A DNA stretch of 64,000 nt, from the NCBI GenBank assembly GCA_963717255.1, contig CAVQVT010000008.1, positions 70,552-134,551 of the forward strand, read 5' to 3'. The notes beneath the pieces were generated by a model. That model was not told where the DNA came from. It did no database searches and saw only the letters and a program-made list of their open reading frames with translations. The stretch is from CAIYQJ01 sp963717255 (GTDB lineage: Bacteria > Chloroflexota > Limnocylindria > Limnocylindrales > CSP1-4). This document shows, piece after piece, positions 7,930-16,944 of this stretch (the first letter of the stretch is position 1; each line of letters opens with the position of its first letter). The position numbers and the translations under genes are program-made.

Positions 7930-9326
7930 CCGAGCGACCCCTCCATCTCCATCTTCACGAGGCGGTTGAACTCGATCGCGTACTCCATGGGGAGCTCCTT
8001 CGTGAACACCTCGAGGAACCCCTGGACGACCATGTTCGTCGCCTCGTTCTCCGTGAGACCGCGGCTCATGAGGTAGAAGATCTGGTCCGTCGAGATCTTC
8101 CCGACCGTGGCCTCGTGGGACATCGTCGTGTCCGACTCGCCGATGTCGATGTAGGGGTACGTGTCGCTGCGGCTGAGGTCGTCGAGGAGGAGCGCGTCGC
8201 AGCGGACGGAGGTGGTCACGTTCGTGGCCCCGGACGCCACCCTGACGGTGCCGCGGTAGGTCGCCCGGCCACCGTCCTTGCTCACCGACTTGCTCACGAT
8301 GCGACTGCGGGTATCCGGCGCCAGGTGGACGGCCTTCGCCCCGGTGTCCTGGTGCTGGTCGTGGCCCGCGAAGGCGACGCTCACGACCTCGGCCGTCGCA
8401 CCGCGTCCCACGAGGTAGATCGCCGGGTACTTCATCGTCAGACGGGAGCCGGTGTTCGCGTCCACCCACTCCACCGTCGCGTTCTCGTACGCGTACGCCC
8501 GCTTCGTCACGAGGTTGTAGACGTCACGGCTCCAGTTCTGGATCGTCGTGTACCGGACCTTCGCGCCCGGGAGCGCGATGACCTCGACCACGGCGGCGTG
8601 GAGGGAGTCGGTCGTGTAGATCGGCGCGGTGCAGCCCTCGATGTAGTGGACCTTCGCACCCTCGTCGACGACGATCAGCGTCCGCTCGAACTGGCCGGTG
8701 TTCTCGCCGTTGATCCGGAAGTACGCCTGGAGCGGGAGCGGGACCTCCACGCCCTTCGGGACGTAGACGAAGGACCCGCCCGACCAGACCGCCGAGTTGA
8801 GTGCGGCGAACTTGTTGTCCTCGGGCGGGACGACCGTGCCGAAGTGCTTCCGGAAGACCTCCGGGTGCTCCTTCATGGCCTGGTCGGTCCCCATGAAGAC
8901 GACGCCGATCTTGCTCAGCTCCTCGCGCACCGAGTGGTACACGACCTCGCTGTCGTACTGCGCGCCGACGCCGGCGAGGAACTTGCGCTCCGCCTCCGGG
9001 ATGCCGAGCTTCTCGAAGGTCTGCTTGATCTGCTCCGGGACGTCGTCCCAGGACTTCTCCTCGCGCTCGGACGGCTTCCGGTAGTAGACGATCCTGTCGA
9101 AGTCGATCTGGTCGAGGTCGCCGCCCCACTGGGGCATCGGGCGGGCGAGGAAGTGATCGTAGGCGCGCAGCCGGAACTGGAGCATCCAGTCGGGCTCGCC
9201 CTTGATCGCGCTGATCTCCTCGACGGTCGCGCGGGTGAGGCCGCGCTTCGTCTCCTTCAGGTAGTCGACCTGGTCGTGGAATCCGTACTGGTACTCGGTC
9301 GAGACGAGCTCGCGCTGGACGGTCAT
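7926..9326 (-). CDS. sufB: Fe-S cluster assembly scaffold SufB
   Basis: 466 residues, full length for SufB. It starts MTVQRELVSTEYQYGFHD and contains WSGGSFVYVPKGVEVPLPLQ, the strongly conserved HYIEGCTAPIYTTDSLHAAV with the cluster-related cysteine, and the C-terminal block SHEATVGKISTDQIFYLMSR. It builds Fe-S clusters with SufC and SufD. First gene of the operon sufB-sufD-Rieske; no sufC, sufS or sufU lies in this window, so the ATPase and desulfurase must be elsewhere. The gene has a 5' leader: promoter and palindrome lie at 9382-9427. Confidence 0.97.
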   Translation of the reverse strand: MTVQRELVSTEYQYGFHDQVDYLKETKRGLTRATVEEISAIKGEPDWMLQFRLRAYDHFLARPMPQWGGDLDQIDFDRIVYYRKPSEREEKSWDDVPEQIKQTFEKLGIPEAERKFLAGVGAQYDSEVVYHSVREELSKIGVVFMGTDQAMKEHPEVFRKHFGTVVPPEDNKFAALNSAVWSGGSFVYVPKGVEVPLPLQAYFRINGENTGQFERTLIVVDEGAKVHYIEGCTAPIYTTDSLHAAVVEVIALPGAKVRYTTIQNWSRDVYNLVTKRAYAYENATVEWVDANTGSRLTMKYPAIYLVGRGATAEVVSVAFAGHDQHQDTGAKAVHLAPDTRSRIVSKSVSKDGGRATYRGTVRVASGATNVTTSVRCDALLLDDLSRSDTYPYIDIGESDTTMSHEATVGKISTDQIFYLMSRGLTENEATNMVVQGFLEVFTKELPMEYAIEFNRLVKMEMEGSLG

Positions 9327-9381
9327 CGGTCATCGACTCCTGGGGATCCGGGAGGGGCGCGGAGCGGCGCTGGGAGCATCG

Positions 9382-9400
9382 ATCTAATTCCGAGTCAGAT
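9382..9400 (-). promoter_or_regulatory. Palindromic candidate operator of the suf operon
   Basis: ATCTAATTCCGAGTCAGAT is an inverted repeat (ATCTRA-N7-TYAGAT, five of six pairs) that overlaps the last bases of the -10 element and the expected transcription start of sufB. This is where a repressor would block initiation. In other bacteria SUF genes are controlled by Rrf2/IscR- or SufR-type Fe-S regulators; no such regulator gene is in this window, and the motif is not assigned to a known family. Confidence 0.55.
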
Positions 9401-9427
9401 TATCGGATTTGCGCCCGCCGGCGTCAA
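9399..9427 (-). promoter_or_regulatory. Sigma-70-type promoter of sufB-sufD-Rieske
   Basis: On the minus strand TTGACG (9422-9427) and GATAAT (9399-9404) are separated by exactly 17 bases. This is the closest match to a housekeeping promoter in the window and stands in an unusually AT-rich patch. Transcription should start near 9392, giving a leader of about 65 nt before the sufB ATG. Confidence 0.75.
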
Positions 9428-9634
9428 CGACCGGCCGGCGCCGGGCGAACGCGCGACGCGGGGGACGTGTCAGGCCCCGTCGTTCCCACGTGTTCACGAC
9501 CACACCGACCAGACAGTGAGGTAGCGGCTGCCGACGACGACGCGGTCGGCGAGGGGGTCCCTGGGGCGCGTGGGTCGCCGCTGGACATGGCGGGAGTCTA
9601 CCGAGTCGCGGAGGCCGAGCGCGCGAGCACGAAC
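9428..9634. other. Non-coding spacer upstream of the suf promoter
   Basis: The whole gap between sufB and the RND gene is about 400 bases (9327-9727). Apart from the suf promoter and the terminator at 9635-9670 no gene is supported. A short minus-strand frame from about 9589 has no recognisable similarity and no Shine-Dalgarno sequence. Confidence 0.4.
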
Positions 9635-9670
9635 GAGAGGCCCCCGGACCGCTCGGTCCGGGGGCCTCTC
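9635..9670. terminator. Strong hairpin terminator downstream of the RND exporter
   Basis: Perfect 16-bp stem (9635-9650 with 9655-9670) and a 4-base loop GCTC. It lies just past the stop of the minus-strand RND gene and is the natural end of the MarR-RND operon. The T tract is absent. Confidence 0.8.
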
Positions 9671-9727
9671 CCGTGTGGTGCGTGGTGGCGGGCCGTCGCC
9701 CGTCGATGCCGGCCGATGGGTCGGACG

Positions 9728-12700
9728 TCAGGCGCCCGCGGGTGCCGGTGGCACCGCCGCGCCCTCCAGTGCGACGGGCTCGGTCGCCGGATTCCGCGAG
9801 AGGCGCCGGGAGAGCCCGGACTTCCCGCCGTCGACGAGCGAGTAGAGGACGGGGATGACGAGGAGGGTGAGGAAGGTCGAGGTGAAGAGGCCGCCGATGA
9901 CGACGGTCGCGAGCTCGCTCGCGATGATCGAGCCCTCGTTGAGGCCCAGCCCGAGCGGCATGAGCGCGAGGATCGTCGCGAGGGCGGTCATGAGGATCGG
10001 CCGGACGCGCGTCCGCCCGCCCTCCAGCAGCGCCTCGTGGGTGGTCTCCCCCTTGCTCTTGAGCTTCTCCACGAGGTCGAGCAGGACGATCGCGTTCGTC
10101 ACGACGATGCCGATGAGCATGAGGAACCCGATGAGGGCGCTGATGCCGATCGGACGGCCGGTGACGTAGAGCGCGACGAACGCGCCGATCGTCGCCAGCG
10201 GCAGGCTGAAGAGGATGATGAACGGGGTGATCAGGCTGTTGAACGTGACGACGAGGGCGAGGTAGACCAGGAGGATCGCGACCGCCATCGAGGCGAACAG
10301 ACCACCGAAGGCCGAGCTCTGCTGCTGGGTGACGCCGGCGAGCCGGACGTCGACGCCGGCCGCCAGCGCGCCCGCCGCCTCCAGCTCGTCGATCTTCAGC
10401 TGGACGGCACGGGAGACCCCGCCCTGGTCCTTGCTCGTGATCTCGGCGGTGATCGACGACGCCGGGGCACCGTCGATCCGGGTGATGCTCCCCTGCGCAT
10501 CCACCTCGCGGACGTCGGCGATGGCCGCGAGCGGAACCTTCGTGACCGTCCCGACGGGGAGCGCCTTGAGGGCGTCCACCGACGCGACCGCCTCGGGGTC
10601 GATGCGCATGTAGAGGTCGAGCACGGGGCCGTCGGCCGTCTGGATGCGACCGACCTGCGAGCCGGTGAGCACGCCGCGCACCTCGGCCGCGACCTGGGCC
10701 GTGGTCAGCCCGGCGGCGATCGCCTTGTTCGGGTCCACGAGGACCTCGACGGCGGGCGCGCCCCTCACGAGGTCGCTCTTGAGGTTCACGATGTCCGGCT
10801 GGTCCTTGATCGCCTCGAGGACCTGCTCGGTGGCGGTCGCGACCGTGGCGGTGTCCGGGCCGCTGACGATGACGTTCAGCCCACTGGAGCTGAATCCCGT
10901 CTGCTCGCCGACGGTGACGTCCCAGCCGCCCTCCTTCACCGAGGCGAGGTCGGCCAGGAGCTTCTCGCTCGTCTTCGCGACGTCGGCGTCGTCCGCGAGG
11001 CGGACGGCCATGTTCGCGCTGTTCGACGCCCGGCCCGTGAATGCCGCGGTGACGGTCTGGAAGCCCGTGTCGCCCTCACTCGGGACGGTGGTCTGGACCG
11101 TGGCGACCGCGGGGTCGGCCCGGATGATCTCCTCGGCCTGGATCGCGCGGTCGAGGACCGCCTGGGAGGACGAGCCGGACGGCGGGGCGATGCTCACGAG
11201 GAGCACCTTCTCGGAGCCGGCGTCGATGAACTGCGTGGGGATGGCCGGGACGAGCGCGAGCGTCGCGAAGAAGAGCGCGGTCGCGACGCCGAGCACACCC
11301 CACTTCGTCAGGCGGTTGCGGAGCGCGAGCTTGATCGTCGGCGTGTACGCGCGGATCCAGATGGACTTGCGCGGCTCCCCGTCCTCGTCGACGTCCATCT
11401 TCACGCGGTCGACGAGGAAGTACGCGAGGACGGGGACGATCGTGAGGGCGACGACGAGCGACGCGAGGAGCGCGAAGGTCACCGTGAGCGCGAAGGGGAG
11501 GAAGAACTGGGAGACGAGCCCGCCGACGAACCCGAGCGGCAGGAAGACGGCGACGGTCGTGATCGTCGAGCTGGTGATCGCCGAGGCGACCTCGCGCGGG
11601 CCGGAGAGCACCGCGGTCATGCGGTCCTCACCCTTCGCCCTGTGCCGGTAGATGTTCTCGAGGACCACGATGGCGTCGTCGACGACGCGGCCGACGGCGA
11701 CCGCCAGGCCGCCCAGGGTCATGATGTTCACGGAGATGCCCGCGACGAGCATGAGGATGAGCGCCGCGAGGATCGAGGTCGGGATGCTGATCGCGGCGAC
11801 GAACGTCGACCGCAGGGAGAGCAGGAAGAGGAAGATCACGAGGATCGCCATCAGGGCGCCGAGGAGACCCTCCTTCACGAGGCCGTCGCGCGACTCCTTG
11901 ATGAAGGCCGAGAGGTCGCTGACGACCACGACGTCCAGGTCGGGATTCCGCGCCTGGATCTCCGCGAGCTTGGCCGTCACCTCGTCCGCGACGGTGACGG
12001 TGTTCGCCTCGGAACCCTTGCTGACGGTGAGGGTCAGCGACGGCTGGCCGTCGGTCCGGGCGTAGCCGGTCGTCGCGACCTCCGCCGTCGCGACCGTCCC
12101 GAGGTCGCCGAGCCGGACCGGGGTGGGCACCGCGGCGGTCCCGCCGGTGCCGGGCGTCGTGCCGGTCCCGCCGGCGCCCGGGACGGCCCCCGTGCTGCCG
12201 GCTCCGGGGATCGCGCCCGCGCCGGGGATGGCGCCTGTCGCGGTCGACAGGCCCTTCACGCCGACGATGAGGTTCGCGATCTCGTCGACCGAGTCGAACG
12301 AGTGGATCGTGGAGACCGGGACGGACTGGCCGTCCAGCGGCAGCGAGCCCGCCGGGAAGGTGATGTTGTTCGCCTGGAGGACGCCGGAGATCTGCGACGT
12401 GCTGATCCCGGCCTCGGCGAGCTTCGCCGGATCGAGCGTGATCTGGATCCGCGGCGTCGTGCCGCCGGTGGCCTCGGCCGCGCTCACGCCCTCGAGGGCC
12501 TGGAGCTCGGGGACGACCTCCGTCTGCACGATCTCCGCGACCTTGTCGAGCGACGCGCCGTCCTTCCCGGAGAGGGACGCGACGATGACCGGCGAGGCGT
12601 TGATGTTCAGCGAGGAGACCTGCGGCGAGACCGACTGCGGCAGCCCGACCGACGTCAGGTTCTGCTCGATCGTCGCCCGGACGTCCTTCACGTTCGTCCC

Positions 12701-12994
12701 GAAGGAGAACTGGGCGACGACGAGGCCGAGGCTGTTCGCCGACGTCGACTGGAGGCGCTCCAGGCGCGGGATCCCGGAGATCGCGCGCTCGATCGGCTCC
12801 GTGACCTGATCGGTCACGTCCTGGGCACCGGCGCCCGGATACGGGGCGACGACCGTGATCACGGGGAAGTCGATGTCGGGGAGCAGCTCCTGCTGGAGGG
12901 CCCCCCACGAGTACACACCCCCGACGAAGATCGCGAGGGTGAGGAGGATCGTGACGCTGCGGTTCTTCACCGCGAGGTCGGTGAGGCGGCTCAC
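9728..12994 (-). CDS. RND-family efflux permease (HAE1/AcrB-like)
   Basis: 1088 residues, normal size for an RND pump. N-terminal helix and first periplasmic motif are typical (VKNRSVTILLTLAIFVGGVY, QQELLPDIDFPVITVVAPYP, GAGAQDVTDQVTEPIERAIS). The conserved charged membrane residues sit in the helix after NIMTLGGLAVAVGRVVDDAI; a second set appears near the C-terminus (ISALIGFLMLIGIVVTNAIV). Substrates of HAE1 pumps are drugs, dyes and lipophilic compounds, exported by proton antiport. An insertion at about residues 250-292 consists of Gly/Ala/Pro repeats of the form GAxPGAG. The ATG overlaps the MarR stop. No membrane-fusion or outer-membrane partner is present, consistent with a cell without a classical outer membrane. 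Confidence 0.95.
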   Translation of the reverse strand: MSRLTDLAVKNRSVTILLTLAIFVGGVYSWGALQQELLPDIDFPVITVVAPYPGAGAQDVTDQVTEPIERAISGIPRLERLQSTSANSLGLVVAQFSFGTNVKDVRATIEQNLTSVGLPQSVSPQVSSLNINASPVIVASLSGKDGASLDKVAEIVQTEVVPELQALEGVSAAEATGGTTPRIQITLDPAKLAEAGISTSQISGVLQANNITFPAGSLPLDGQSVPVSTIHSFDSVDEIANLIVGVKGLSTATGAIPGAGAIPGAGSTGAVPGAGGTGTTPGTGGTAAVPTPVRLGDLGTVATAEVATTGYARTDGQPSLTLTVSKGSEANTVTVADEVTAKLAEIQARNPDLDVVVVSDLSAFIKESRDGLVKEGLLGALMAILVIFLFLLSLRSTFVAAISIPTSILAALILMLVAGISVNIMTLGGLAVAVGRVVDDAIVVLENIYRHRAKGEDRMTAVLSGPREVASAITSSTITTVAVFLPLGFVGGLVSQFFLPFALTVTFALLASLVVALTIVPVLAYFLVDRVKMDVDEDGEPRKSIWIRAYTPTIKLALRNRLTKWGVLGVATALFFATLALVPAIPTQFIDAGSEKVLLVSIAPPSGSSSQAVLDRAIQAEEIIRADPAVATVQTTVPSEGDTGFQTVTAAFTGRASNSANMAVRLADDADVAKTSEKLLADLASVKEGGWDVTVGEQTGFSSSGLNVIVSGPDTATVATATEQVLEAIKDQPDIVNLKSDLVRGAPAVEVLVDPNKAIAAGLTTAQVAAEVRGVLTGSQVGRIQTADGPVLDLYMRIDPEAVASVDALKALPVGTVTKVPLAAIADVREVDAQGSITRIDGAPASSITAEITSKDQGGVSRAVQLKIDELEAAGALAAGVDVRLAGVTQQQSSAFGGLFASMAVAILLVYLALVVTFNSLITPFIILFSLPLATIGAFVALYVTGRPIGISALIGFLMLIGIVVTNAIVLLDLVEKLKSKGETTHEALLEGGRTRVRPILMTALATILALMPLGLGLNEGSIIASELATVVIGGLFTSTFLTLLVIPVLYSLVDGGKSGLSRRLSRNPATEPVALEGAAVPPAPAGA

Positions 12995-13527
12995 AGGGTT
13001 CCCTTTCGATGCGGTGCGGGCTGGGACGCGTCGCCGGCCCCGCCGGCGAGGGAGGCGGCGGCCTCCACCAGGAGTCCGTAGGAGTGCTCGATCTGCGCGA
13101 GGCCCGGGGAGTCGATCCGATCGAGGAGCTCGCGCAGCTGTCGCGCGTTGAGATCGCGGAAGCGGTCGATCGCGGAGACCCCGGCATCGGTGGGGCGGAG
13201 GACGACCTGCCGTCGGTCGGCGGGATCCTCGCGGCGGTCCAGGAGGCCGTGGTCCACGAGCCGGTCCACCGTGCCGCTCACGGTCGAGAGCGAGACGCCG
13301 AGGAGCGCCGGAAGCGTCGACATGTGCATCTCGCCGACGGACGCGACCAGGTAGAGGACCTTCGCCTGGCTCATCGTCACGTCGATCTCCAGGAAGTCGC
13401 TCGTGTGGATCGACGTCAGGAGGCTCATGAGCCGCTCGTGGGCCGCGTTGATGCGGTCGACCGTCGCGTCTCGCGCCTCAGGAGGATCGCCGGACCCGGG
13501 GATGCGTGGTTCCTTCGTGTGGCTCAA
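12991..13527 (-). CDS. MarR-family transcriptional regulator
   Basis: 178 residues with a winged-helix core (MSQAKVLYLVASVGEMHMST, LLGVSLSTVSGTVDRLVDHG, LLDRREDPADRRQVVLRPTD), including the DRR wing motif typical of MarR. It overlaps the RND exporter by 4 bp, so it is the probable autorepressor of its own efflux operon. The most upstream start is TTG at 13527, preceded by AGGAG at a rather long spacing; no better ATG or GTG lies before the DNA-binding region. A promoter with a repeated ATAGTCA element lies upstream. Confidence 0.9.
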   Translation of the reverse strand: MSHTKEPRIPGSGDPPEARDATVDRINAAHERLMSLLTSIHTSDFLEIDVTMSQAKVLYLVASVGEMHMSTLPALLGVSLSTVSGTVDRLVDHGLLDRREDPADRRQVVLRPTDAGVSAIDRFRDLNARQLRELLDRIDSPGLAQIEHSYGLLVEAAASLAGGAGDASQPAPHRKGTL

Positions 13528-13543
13528 ATCGTTCGTTATCTCC

Positions 13544-13591
13544 TGACTATCGGTTCGGCGGTGACTATATCGCAGGACCGGATCATGTGGA
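13544..13591 (-). promoter_or_regulatory. marR promoter with direct-repeat candidate operator
   Basis: Minus strand: TCCACA (13586-13591), 16 bases, TATAGT (13564-13569). The heptamer ATAGTCA occurs at the -10 (13562-13568) and again 18 bases downstream (13544-13550), as tgactat on the plus strand. Two copies bracketing the start of transcription suit an autoregulator site, though MarR sites are usually inverted rather than direct repeats. Confidence 0.45.
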
Positions 13592-13699
13592 TGGGACGAC
13601 CTTCCTGGCGCGGTCCGGTGTGACCGCCGGGCGCGCGGTCGCCGTGGGCCAGCGGGCGACCGGACAGCCTGACGCGTGAGGGCGCGTTACGCTCTCGCG

Positions 13700-15112
13700 G
13701 TGACCACCCTCCACGTCGCCGCGCCGGTGGCCCGCCGCTTCCTCGTCCTCCGCCACCTGCTCGCGCCCCCGCGCGGGTTCCCGCCGATCCGTCGAGCGTC
13801 CTGACGGTGGTCGACCGGCTCGGGTCGCTCCAGTTCGACCCGCTCGAGGTCGCCGGGCGGAACCACGACCTCGTCCTCCAGGCGCGGATCGCCGGGTATC
13901 GGAGGACGTGGACCGACGGCCTCCTGTACGACGAGCGCGTCCTGTTCGAGGCCTACAACAAGGGGTTGAGCATCCTCCCTGTCGCGGAGCTCCCCCTCTA
14001 CCGGCTCGCGTGGGACCGGGCCCGAAGCGAGCACGACGGCGGCGCGTTCGACGAGCACGCCCCGCTGGTGGAGGAGCTGCTGGAGCGGATCCGGTCCGGC
14101 GGCCCGCTCTCGCCCACCGACGTCCGCCCGCGGGCGGCGATCGACTGGTACTGGCGGCCGACGAACCAGGTCCGCGCGATCCTCGAGGCGCTCGCCGAGG
14201 CGGGGATCCTCGGCATCGCACGCCGGGAGGGCAACCGCCGCGTCTACGACCTCATCGAACGCCTGTACCCGGCCGACCTCCTGGCGGAGCGACGCACCGA
14301 GCGGGAATCGATGCGCCACCGGCTGCTCAGCCGGTACCGTGCCCACGGCCTCCTGGGGACCGGCGGTCAGGCCGAGCTGTGGTACGGGACCGGTCGCGCG
14401 ACCACGGACCCGGCCGACCCGTCCCGGCCGACGCGCACCGCCCTCCGCGGCGAGCTGCTCGAGCGGGCGCTGCTGGTGCCCGCCGCCATCGAGGGGGTCC
14501 GAGGGGAGCGGTTCGTCCTGACGTCCGAGCTGCCGATCCTCGCGCAGGCGGAGCGCGAGGTCGCGGAAGGCGGCCCGCCCGGCGGCGAGCCGCCGCGGCG
14601 TCACGTTCCTCGCGCCGCTGGACCCCCTCGCGTGGGACCGCGACCTCCTTCGGTCGCTCTTCGGCTTCGACTACGTCTGGGAGGTCTACGTCCCGGCCGC
14701 GAAGCGTCGGTGGGGCTACTACGTGCTGCCGCTGCTGTTCGGCGACCGGTTCGTCGGCCGGATCGAGCCGCGCGTCGAGCGGCGCGAGCGGACCGTGCGC
14801 ATCGAGCGGCTGCACTGGGAGGACGGGTTCGACCCGCTCGGGGAGCCCGGCTTCGTCGGCGCGTTCGCCGACGCCCTCGCTGCATATCGCTCGTTCGCCG
14901 GCGCGGACCGGGTGACGCTGCCGGCCGATCGCGCATCGCGCGCGCTGGCGCGGGCCGTGGCCGGCGTCGATGGGAGCGCCCTGGGCGCGTCTCGGCGGCG
15001 GGCGCGACGCGCGGTGGGGGCGCGGGGCGCGACGCGGGACGGCGCGGATGGCCGCGCATCCTCGGGGGATGCCCCTGGCGGCCCGTCCCCGGGAGGCGGA
15101 CTCAGGGCCTGA
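13700..15112 (+). CDS. YcaQ-family winged-helix DNA-binding protein (frame interrupted by two indels)
   Basis: The translation matches the HTH_42/YcaQ family, whose E. coli member unhooks DNA interstrand crosslinks: RRFLVLRHLL, DRLGSLQFDPLEVAGRNHDL, ILPVAELPLYRLAW, TFLAPLDPLAWDRDLLRSLF and FDYVWEVYVPAAKRRWGYYV. Three frames must be joined. A missing base near 13780 (TTCCC run) separates the first 27 residues from DPSSVLTVVDRLG. An extra base near 14574-14580 (CCC runs) separates the middle from GVTFLAPLD. The shifts cancel, giving about 470 residues. TACGCT at 13688-13693 lies six bases before the GTG, so the transcript is probably leaderless. Its end overlaps the convergent CAP gene by 11 bp. 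Confidence 0.8.
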
Positions 15113-15977
15113 CCCGCACGAGTGACCACGGCCCCGTCGTCCCGCCGGGACCGCGCGCACGGACGCGGACCTCGAATGCGCCGGGCGCGCGGACCCGGAC
15201 GCGGAGAGTCGCGCGAGCCGCGGCCGCTACGGCCGTGGTCCACCGGCCGCCCGCCCGCCGGACCTGGACGGTCACGGAGAGGACGGGCGCCGAGGGCGCC
15301 GCCTGCGTCGCCCTCGGCGCCCACGCGACCGTCACCGGGCGCGTCCCGGCCGCATCGGGGCGCCCGACGCGGAGGATACGGACCGAGACGGCGGGCGGGA
15401 CCGACGGCGGGACGGCGACCAGGACGGCCACCCAGGTGCGGCGGCCCGTGGAGGCGTCGACGACGGACGCGAGCCCGATCACGTCGCGGTCGCCGGCGAG
15501 GAGGATCTCGCGGTGCTCCGGTGACGCGAGCCAGTCCGCGATGACGCGGGCGGCCGAGCCGCCCGCGTCATCGACCGTGTTCCACCCGATGACCTCCGAC
15601 ACCGCGGACCACGCAAGGCCGGATCGGTCGAGGAGGTCGAAGGCGTCGGTCCCGTCCGGACCCACGTGGGCGAAGTAGCCGCGGTCGCGCATGTCGGCCG
15701 CCCGAGTGCGTGCGATCGCTGCGACCGGGGCGGAGGGCCGGAGCGGCGCAAGGCCGGCCCCGGATCGCGCCTCGCCGACGAGGCGCACGGCGAGCGCCTC
15801 GGCGTCCCGCTCGGCCGCGGGCGTCGCTGCAGCCGGCGTCACAGCCGAGGCGGTCGCGGAGGTCCGGACGGCGGCCGCCCGAGACGGGACGGATCCGGCG
15901 GTCGCGAGGAGGAGGGTCCCGAGGAGAGCGGCGGCGAGCCGCGCGGTCCTGCGTCCCCGCAGGCGATCGGGCGTCAT
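15102..15977 (-). CDS. Secreted CAP-domain (SCP/PR1, YkwD-like) protein
   Basis: 291 residues. An N-terminal signal peptide follows basic residues (RLAAALLGTLLLATAGSVPS). The CAP domain spans about residues 55-185: LVGEARSGAGLAPL, IARTRAADMRDRGYFAHVGP, SEVIGWNT and ADWLASPEHREILLAG, with the conserved helix ends and histidine of bacterial CAP proteins. The remaining 100 residues look like a beta-sandwich (VTVQVRRAGGRWTTAVAA, FEVRVRARGPGG), possibly fibronectin III-like. Exported, function unknown; bacterial CAP proteins are often linked to the cell envelope. Confidence 0.82.
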   Translation of the reverse strand: MTPDRLRGRRTARLAAALLGTLLLATAGSVPSRAAAVRTSATASAVTPAAATPAAERDAEALAVRLVGEARSGAGLAPLRPSAPVAAIARTRAADMRDRGYFAHVGPDGTDAFDLLDRSGLAWSAVSEVIGWNTVDDAGGSAARVIADWLASPEHREILLAGDRDVIGLASVVDASTGRRTWVAVLVAVPPSVPPAVSVRILRVGRPDAAGTRPVTVAWAPRATQAAPSAPVLSVTVQVRRAGGRWTTAVAAAARATLRVRVRAPGAFEVRVRARGPGGTTGPWSLVRVRP

Positions 15978-16128
15978 GCTGGTGTAGAGGCCGCGGAGGG
16001 GCCGGAGGTTTCATCGGCGTCCGACAGACTCACGACCGGAGCCGCATGACGCGGCGCCGCTGCTTGTGGGACGATCGGCGGCGGATCGGATCGGCGCCCG
16101 GTGCGCCGCGAAGGACGGAGGGAACACG

Positions 16129-16572
16129 ATGGGCGTCACGCGTCGAGCCGAGGTGGGTTGGGACGGCGATCTCGTCTCCGGCAACGGGATCATCCGATAC
16201 GTCTCCAGCGGGTCGATCTCGCGCCTCCCGGTGACCTGGGCGGCGCGGACCGAGGCGCACGACGGGCGGACGAGCCCCGAGGAGCTCATCGCGGCCGCCC
16301 ACGCGAGCTGCTACTCGATGGCCTTCTCCGCCGGCCTCGCGCGCAACGGGACTCCGGCGACCCACCTCGAGGTGTCGGCCGTCGTCACGTTCGACAAGAC
16401 CGACGCCGGCTGGCGGATCGTGTCGTCCCAGATCACCGTCGAGGGGACCGTCCCGAACATCGACGAGACGAAGTTCGTCGAGCTCGCGACCGCGGCCAAG
16501 GACGGCTGTCCTGTCTCCCAGGCGCTGAAGGGCAACGTCGAGCTCTCGGTCGTGGCCACGCTGAAGGCGTGA
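16129..16572 (+). CDS. osmC: OsmC/Ohr-family peroxiredoxin
   Basis: 147 residues. The two redox cysteines of the family are in AHASCYSMAFSAGL (about residue 65) and AKDGCPVSQAL (about 126). Members reduce organic hydroperoxides with a cysteine pair. The ATG at 16129 is preceded by the Shine-Dalgarno run AAGGACGGAGGG at good spacing, which decides against upstream in-frame starts. SPEELIAAAHASC and the missing N-terminal extension favour the OsmC branch over Ohr. It is followed after 22 bases by a small DUF1294 gene on the same strand. Confidence 0.92.
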   Translation: MGVTRRAEVGWDGDLVSGNGIIRYVSSGSISRLPVTWAARTEAHDGRTSPEELIAAAHASCYSMAFSAGLARNGTPATHLEVSAVVTFDKTDAGWRIVSSQITVEGTVPNIDETKFVELATAAKDGCPVSQALKGNVELSVVATLKA

Positions 16573-16594
16573 CCCGCGGCACCGACGTCGCGGC

Positions 16595-16894
16595 GTGACC
16601 GTGCTGAGCGGGCTCCTGGACGCGATCCCGCCGTGGCTCCTGCTCGCGTGGCTCGTCGTCGTCAACGTCGCCACGGCGGCGGCCTACGCGTACGACAAGA
16701 CGGCCGCGCGGCGCGGCGGGCGCCGGGTCCGCGAGCGCACCCTGCTGCTCCTGAACGTCGCGGGCGGCGTCGTGGGGGCATGGCTCGTCTTCTTCGGGAT
16801 GCGCCACAAGACGCTGCACCGACGGTTCTGGGTCGTCCAGTCGCTCGCGACGGTCCTCTGGGCCGCGGTCGTCCTGGGCGTCCTCCTGGCCTGA
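16595..16894 (+). CDS. DUF1294-family small membrane protein
   Basis: 99 residues starting with GTG. Three hydrophobic segments (WLLLAWLVVVNVATAAAYAY, LLLLNVAGGVVGAWLVFFGM, LATVLWAAVVLGVLLA) surround the DUF1294 hallmark: AYDKTAARRGGRRVRERTL and the GMRHKTLHRRF motif. Function of the family is unknown. Likely cotranscribed with osmC. Confidence 0.9.
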   Translation: MTVLSGLLDAIPPWLLLAWLVVVNVATAAAYAYDKTAARRGGRRVRERTLLLLNVAGGVVGAWLVFFGMRHKTLHRRFWVVQSLATVLWAAVVLGVLLA

Positions 16895-16944
16895 GCGCGG
16901 GCACGGAGCGCGGCGCCGACCCGGGGCCGCGCCCCTTCCGTCCC

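Noticed and set aside
9467..13081. Very long plus-strand open frame (about 1200 codons) opposite the RND exporter
   Set aside because: Its translation is almost only Arg, Asp, Gly, Glu and Val, the shadow expected on the opposite strand of a GC-rich gene; the minus-strand RND protein is fully conserved.
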